Positions 30,250 through 33,797 of a DNA stretch of 33,797 nt are shown here, in pieces. A model generated the notes under the pieces. It was not told the origin of the DNA and made no database searches. It was given only the letters and a program-made list of their open reading frames with translations. The DNA lies in contig CAZPRQ010000008.1 of the NCBI GenBank assembly GCA_964589415.1, positions 1 through 33,797 on the forward strand, in the 5' to 3' direction. Positions within the stretch are counted from its first letter, which is position 1; every line of letters starts with the position of its first letter. The position numbers and the translations under genes are program-made. The DNA comes from CAZPRQ01 sp964589415. GTDB lineage: Bacteria; Patescibacteriota; Doudnabacteria; UBA920.

Positions 30250-31716
30250 TTAATCGAACCGTGTTTTGAAAAGCATACTTGCCCCCAGCATTGCCGCCAT
30301 AGCGCAGGCCAATAAAACCCACAAGCCGGATCCGGTACGGGGCAATTCCGAAGTGACAGATTCACCCAAAACTTGACCGCCGGAATTGTTTGGCATGGAT
30401 AGACCGCCTTGGGCAGTTTGTGGCGAAGTAGTGGAAACGCCCAATACAGAACCGCCGCCTGAGCCCGGAACGCTTGGCACTCCGGATCCGCCGGAAGAGC
30501 TGCCACCTCCGGAAGGAGGAGGCCCGCCGCCTGAGCCGGAACCGGAGCTTCCGCCGGATCCGCCGGAACTTACGCTAACCGATACGGAACTGGTATTGTT
30601 TTCACTAGCAGGATCGTTAGTACCCGAAGTGGCCGTTGCCGCGTTGGGTATAGTAGTTTCAGCCGCGTCGGATTTTATGTTAACCGTAATTTCCAATACA
30701 GCGCTTTGGCCGTTTACCATATCGCCCACTGTCCAAACACCGGTAGTGGTAGCGTAACTGCCCAAGGACGAACTTGCGGAAACAAATTCCAAATTCGGCG
30801 ACAGCACGTCGCTTACGCTTACGCTGGTCGCGGTTTGAGGGCCGTTGTTTATTAAAGTAAGTGTATAAACAACCTGTTCATTTACAACAACACTGTTTTT
30901 GGAAACGGTTTTAGTTATGGCAATATCGCCATTAACCCCGTCGGAAGAGCCGCCGCCCCCGCCTTCTGAACCTGCTTTGTCGCTGGCAACAATTGTACAA
31001 GTAACCGCGTCGCCAATGGCCAATGAACCGGAGCAACCGGCTGAGTAGCTAAAATCGTAATTTGAATCTTCACTCAGACCTACGCCATAAGCACCGGAGT
31101 ACAAATTTACCACAGTACCTAAACTTGAACCAGGAAAGTTTGATGTGGGAGTGGTGGAAGAAACGACCGTAACGGCAAAGTCAGCCGGGGTCTTAGTCCC
31201 GCCACTGTCGTTTGAGACTTGAACAATTACGTTAAGTGTTGGTCCAATGTCGGAATTGGTAATGGTACAAGTCCTGGTTTCACCTTCCGCAAACAAGCCG
31301 CCTGTGGAGCTTGAACATTCCGGCGAATATGTTACCGCGTATCCGGGCAGTTGGGTTTCCGTTACCTCGTAAAAACCCACACCCAAAAGTACTGGTTGAC
31401 CCACCGCGTCTCCGGGAAAAGAAATGGAATATGTGTCGGGACTGGAACCGCCAGAGGGTACGCCGGAAAGGCCTACTACATGCATGGTAAAGTCGGAAGC
31501 CACTTTTGTGCCGCCGTTGTTATTTACCACAACCTTTTTTACTATTACCGTACCGGTAGGATATGGGCTCGGGTCGGCGGACACAAAACCAAAACCTGCC
31601 ATGGAAAAAGTAAGCAAGCTGGCAAGAAAAACAATAAACAATGAAGCTGTCCGTTTTAGAGCCTTTGGCTTTTTAGGATGCTGAATGTGTATTCTAATTT
31701 TAGGTGAAATATGCAT
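30250..31716 (-). CDS. LPRTG-anchored surface protein with DUF11 domain
   Basis: A 488-aa secreted protein. A signal segment spans residues about 24-46 (ASLFIVFLASLLTFSMAGFG). Two prealbumin-like repeats follow at 55-155 and 158-245, both with an NNNGGTKVASDFTMHVVG or NDSGGTKTPADFAVTVV core. A DUF11 domain occupies about 263-380 (ITKTVSKNSVVVNEQVVYTL), with a Ser/Gly/Pro stalk at 384-426. It ends in LPRTG (458-462), a hydrophobic helix and a basic end (FKTRFD): a full sortase sorting signal. Its promoter has a palindrome at the transcription start. The sortase-like gene is directly downstream. Confidence 0.92.
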   Translation of the reverse strand: MHISPKIRIHIQHPKKPKALKRTASLFIVFLASLLTFSMAGFGFVSADPSPYPTGTVIVKKVVVNNNGGTKVASDFTMHVVGLSGVPSGGSSPDTYSISFPGDAVGQPVLLGVGFYEVTETQLPGYAVTYSPECSSSTGGLFAEGETRTCTITNSDIGPTLNVIVQVSNDSGGTKTPADFAVTVVSSTTPTSNFPGSSLGTVVNLYSGAYGVGLSEDSNYDFSYSAGCSGSLAIGDAVTCTIVASDKAGSEGGGGGSSDGVNGDIAITKTVSKNSVVVNEQVVYTLTLINNGPQTATSVSVSDVLSPNLEFVSASSSLGSYATTTGVWTVGDMVNGQSAVLEITVNIKSDAAETTIPNAATATSGTNDPASENNTSSVSVSVSSGGSGGSSGSGSGGGPPPSGGGSSSGGSGVPSVPGSGGGSVLGVSTTSPQTAQGGLSMPNNSGGQVLGESVTSELPRTGSGLWVLLACAMAAMLGASMLFKTRFD

Positions 31717-31724
31717 AGGCGTAT

Positions 31725-31739
31725 ATGACTTTTAGTCAT
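31725..31739. promoter_or_regulatory. Palindromic operator candidate at the surface gene start
   Basis: ATGACT-TTT-AGTCAT, immediately downstream of the -10 box at the expected transcription start. A repressor there would block initiation; no regulator is identified. Confidence 0.45.
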
Positions 31740-31742
31740 TTA

Positions 31743-31771
31743 ACTATAGCATAAAACTATGTTATTTTCAA
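31743..31771 (-). promoter_or_regulatory. Promoter of the LPRTG protein/sortase genes
   Basis: On the minus strand TTGAAA (31,771-31,766), 17-base spacer, TATAGT (31,748-31,743) preceded by TGC (extended -10). The ATG at 31,716 is 26 bases after the -10. Confidence 0.8.
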
Positions 31772-31832
31772 GACAAATGATTAGTTAATTTGATAGTTAA
31801 TTAAACAAGGCAGATACTTGTTAGGTCATTAT

Positions 31833-31879
31833 AAAAAAGACGCTTTAACACTTGCTGGTAAACAAGTAATAAAGCGTCT
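31833..31879 (-). terminator. Terminator of the PEP-CTERM-like gene
   Basis: AGACGCTTTA (31,838-31,847) and TAAAGCGTCT (31,870-31,879) pair, with an inner ACTTG/CAAGT section. A run of T follows on the minus strand. A second hairpin, GGACGC/GCGTCC at 31,880-31,895, precedes it. Confidence 0.85.
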
Positions 31880-31903
31880 GGACGCTTAGGCGTCCGCCTC
31901 TCT

Positions 31904-32602
31904 CTAGACCCTCTGGAATTGTCGTCGCCGGTATAAAACGGCGAGCATCATCCCCGCCGATGTGAACATAATCCACGTGGATGTCTCGGGGATGGGCGTC
32001 CCACCATTAGCGTCCGGCTCCCAAGTTGCCGAGAACGTCATATCCGTGCCGCTTCCCAGAAAATTCTGGGTCCACGCATCTGTTGTCCATTCGGACGGGT
32101 CTGATCCATTATTTAGGAATACAAACCCACCTCCGGCGTACAGATTCTGGCTTTGGGGCTGAGCCCACTTACCGCCTGCGTCCGGGCCGCTGTCGGCCGC
32201 GGTACTGACGAAGAAGACCCAGGTGTCGCCCGCAGCTCCCATAACGTTCGGAATCCACGTAAACGTTTGGAAGCCAGCAGTACTGTCGGACGTTTCTAGC
32301 GGTCCCGACCACAATGCCGGGCCCGTAGCCTTTGTTCCATCCCAGTCGTACAGGTACGGCCGGAACGAGACAGCAGCTCCAAACGCGTCGAAGGCCATTT
32401 GCATTTCGACCAACGTAAGGTCTACAGCAGGAACCGTTAAGGTTTGCCCGTAGGTAGCTGTGTTTGGCCGACCGAACGTCGAAACCGAGGATGACGTATC
32501 CCAGGCGGGAAAGGTCGTGTTTATGGTCGTAGCGCCAAGGGACACTACTACCACGAAAAAAAGGATTGCGACTCCCGCAACCCCTCCAGCTTTACTTCTC
32601 AT
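31904..32602 (-). CDS. Secreted protein with PEP-CTERM-like sorting end
   Basis: A 232-aa protein from ATG at 32,602, which has a perfect AGGAGG ribosome-binding site 4 bases upstream. An earlier in-frame start at 32,638 has none. A signal sequence (KAGGVAGVAILFFVVVVSLG) is followed by a beta-sandwich-like body and a C terminus of the PEP-CTERM form: IPETSTWIMF, a hydrophobic helix, then RRRQFQRV. In other bacteria exosortase removes such tails. The gene is visibly richer in G+C than its neighbours and uses a strong Shine-Dalgarno that neighbours lack, suggesting recent acquisition. No exosortase is in the window. Confidence 0.78.
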   Translation of the reverse strand: MRSKAGGVAGVAILFFVVVVSLGATTINTTFPAWDTSSSVSTFGRPNTATYGQTLTVPAVDLTLVEMQMAFDAFGAAVSFRPYLYDWDGTKATGPALWSGPLETSDSTAGFQTFTWIPNVMGAAGDTWVFFVSTAADSGPDAGGKWAQPQSQNLYAGGGFVFLNNGSDPSEWTTDAWTQNFLGSGTDMTFSATWEPDANGGTPIPETSTWIMFTSAGMMLAVLYRRRQFQRV

Positions 32603-32708
32603 GGAACCTCCTTGTGAAGTGCATAAATTATAGCTCAATATAAAGGAAAGATCAATGGCTCCTAAGGTTTAAAAAACCCTTTAATAAAGATTGTTTTAAC
32701 AAAGGTCA

Positions 32709-32753
32709 TTAACAAAGGTCATCTTTGCGCTGCGCAAAGATGACCTTTGTTAA
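32709..32753. repeat. Perfect 45-base inverted repeat
   Basis: Two 22-base arms around one central T, starting TTAACAAAGGTCATCTTTGC. A tandem near-copy of the first 13 bases (AACAAAGGTCATT, 32,698-32,710) precedes it. No U-run follows. It lies between the PEP-CTERM-like gene and the multidrug-export family gene. Confidence 0.9.
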
Positions 32754-32834
32754 CTTTGTTAAATTTCGAAAAATTTTAACCATAGTATATACTAATTAAA
32801 CAGTCTGTTATTACTTATTACTATTAAATATTTT

Positions 32835-33308
32835 ATGAGCGGAGAATTGACCACTTTACTGCTTGGCGCCCTGCCGGTTTCGGAAGTCCGCGGCGCTTTG
32901 CCCATAGCCATGTTTGTTCACAATTTTTCACCCCTTAAATCTTATATCCTCGCCGTATTGGGAAACTTGCTGCCCGTACTGCCGGTACTTTTTGTTTTAA
33001 CCCGCTTTTCCGAATTTTTAATGAGGAAGATTTATTTTTTAAACCGCTTTTTAACCTGGCTGTTTGAACGCACCAGAAAACGGCACGGCGACCATTTTGA
33101 ATCTTACCGCTTCATGCCGCTGGCGCTGTTTATTTTTGTTGCCATTCCCCTGCCCCTTACCGGAGCGTGGAGCGGCATATTGGCTGCCATAGTGTTTGGA
33201 ATTCCATTTTGGCGCGCCGCCGCTGCCATTATGCTGGGCGTAATAACTGCCGGCGGCATAGTGCTGGCCATTTCCCTCCTAAGCGCTGGCGCTGGAAAAT
33301 TATTTTAA
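32835..33308 (+). CDS. Small multidrug export family membrane protein (COG2426)
   Basis: A 157-aa membrane protein. It has the family's conserved opening LLGALPVSEVRGALPIAMFV (PxSExRGAxP) and the repeat FVAIPLPLTGAWSGILAAIV, with a further pair of helices (ILAVLGNLLPVLPVLFVLTR and AAAAIMLGVITAGGIVLAIS). Named after a small export protein, but substrate and transport activity are not established for the family. The length is normal. It is followed by a bidirectional terminator shared with the convergent pilin gene. Confidence 0.88.
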   Translation: MSGELTTLLLGALPVSEVRGALPIAMFVHNFSPLKSYILAVLGNLLPVLPVLFVLTRFSEFLMRKIYFLNRFLTWLFERTRKRHGDHFESYRFMPLALFIFVAIPLPLTGAWSGILAAIVFGIPFWRAAAAIMLGVITAGGIVLAISLLSAGAGKLF

Positions 33309-33339
33309 AAAATATTTATTTCCCCTTGGCTGATGCAAT

Positions 33340-33375
33340 AAAAAAATCCTTCCACTTTTAGCGGAAGGATTTTTT
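33340..33375. terminator. Bidirectional terminator between convergent genes
   Basis: ATCCTTCC (33,346-33,353) pairs with GGAAGGAT (33,363-33,370), with A-run on the left and T-run on the right. Confidence 0.92.
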
Positions 33376-33387
33376 AAATACTAAGAC

Positions 33388-33797
33388 TTAACGAGTAACT
33401 GAAATTGTCTGGTTGATTTCTGCTGATGGTGCTTTAATTGTAATGCGACTAGTAGCGCTGTCTAATCTCACATCATAACCAGAATCTGGTGAAGTAGGGT
33501 TGCTTGGATCTATAGGTAAAGTACTAACGTAAGTAGGAACCAAACAAGACAAATCTACATTAGTACCGCTTGTGCCGCCTGAAATAGTGATGTTTAAATC
33601 AGCATCGGCTGTGATAGTCGGGCAAGTATAAGTGGTAGCGCCTACAGTAAATGCACCTGCAAATACGCCTTTATTGTCCGCCATTCTCTGGCCAATGGCA
33701 TTTAATATCGTATTTACATTGCTTGTGCGCTGGGTGTTGCGCGACTGGGCAAATTGCCGGCCCGGGTTAATGGCAATAAGCACAATAACTGCCAAAA
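33388..33797 (-). CDS. Type IV pilin-like protein, N terminus cut by the window edge
   Basis: At least 136 codons, open to the right edge, so the prepilin leader is missing. The visible start LAVIVLIAINPGRQFAQSRN is the end of the conserved pilin helix, followed by TQRTSNVNTILNAIGQRMAD, a pattern very common in CPR pilins. The globular part contains two cysteines (TTYTCPTI and DLSCLVP) that may form a disulfide, and PIDPSNPTSPDSGYDVRLDS, also typical. It should be the major or a minor pilin of a type IV pilus. Confidence 0.88.
   Translation of the reverse strand, partial: LAVIVLIAINPGRQFAQSRNTQRTSNVNTILNAIGQRMADNKGVFAGAFTVGATTYTCPTITADADLNITISGGTSGTNVDLSCLVPTYVSTLPIDPSNPTSPDSGYDVRLDSATSRITIKAPSAEINQTISVTR

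Noticed and set aside
1..33797. Alternative genetic code with TGA as an amino acid
   Set aside because: TGA is used as a normal stop in clear cases (tape measure and the 4-base ATGA overlaps), and no gene needs TGA read-through.

Overview
The window looks like a chromosomal contig of a Candidate Phyla Radiation bacterium (Patescibacteria, most likely a Parcubacteria-type lineage). It carries part of a tailed-phage prophage at its left end. The lineage call is an inference. It rests on a HrcA shorter than usual, a DUF3467 protein inside a heat-shock cluster, a small type IV pilin of the CPR kind (NPGRQFAQSRNTQR near the N terminus), a PaaX/Cas2-like membrane protein, few Shine-Dalgarno sequences, and many short palindromic intergenic repeats. 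TGA is used as a stop, so the TGA=Gly code of Gracilibacteria/Absconditabacteria does not apply.

Region 1 (1 to about 17,180, all minus strand) is a siphovirus-type prophage read right to left. The order is: a small early protein, an AAA_24/Sak4-like ATPase, two winged-helix proteins, a ParB-methyltransferase fusion, small and large terminase, a portal fused to a MuF-like domain, prohead protease, HK97-fold major capsid, small head proteins, gp6-like connector, gp10-like protein, tail terminator, major tail protein, tail assembly chaperone with a textbook -1 slippery heptamer, tape measure, and a tail hub protein running off the left edge. Most genes abut or overlap by 4 bases. No integrase, repressor or lysis gene lies inside the window.

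Region 2 (17,180 to 17,700) is the probable prophage/host junction. It holds a bidirectional terminator, one intact tRNA-Lys(UUU) with encoded CCA, and two further tRNA-Lys copies that keep the 5' part but have lost progressively more of the 3' part.

Region 3 (17,700 to 27,300) is host chromosome: a small anchored protein, an RlmI-like methyltransferase, a single-domain response regulator, a membrane protein, and a heat-shock operon read leftward (hrcA, grpE, a 97-aa unknown, dnaK, a membrane-anchored metzincin, DUF3467, dnaJ). The operon starts from a sigma70-type promoter overlapped by a CIRCE operator. msrB diverges from it.

Region 4 (27,300 to 33,797) encodes cell-surface functions: a pilin-anchored LVIVD beta-propeller, a PaaX/Cas2-like gene tightly flanked by two 40-nt palindromes whose stems covary, a sortase whose catalytic Cys is replaced by Ser next to an LPRTG surface protein, a G+C-rich PEP-CTERM-like gene that looks foreign, a small multidrug-export family protein and a type IV pilin cut by the right edge. 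The candidates for something new are the palindrome/PaaX unit, the Ser-sortase/LPRTG pair, the truncated tRNA series, and repeat-like DNA embedded inside conserved genes (dnaK, methyltransferase).
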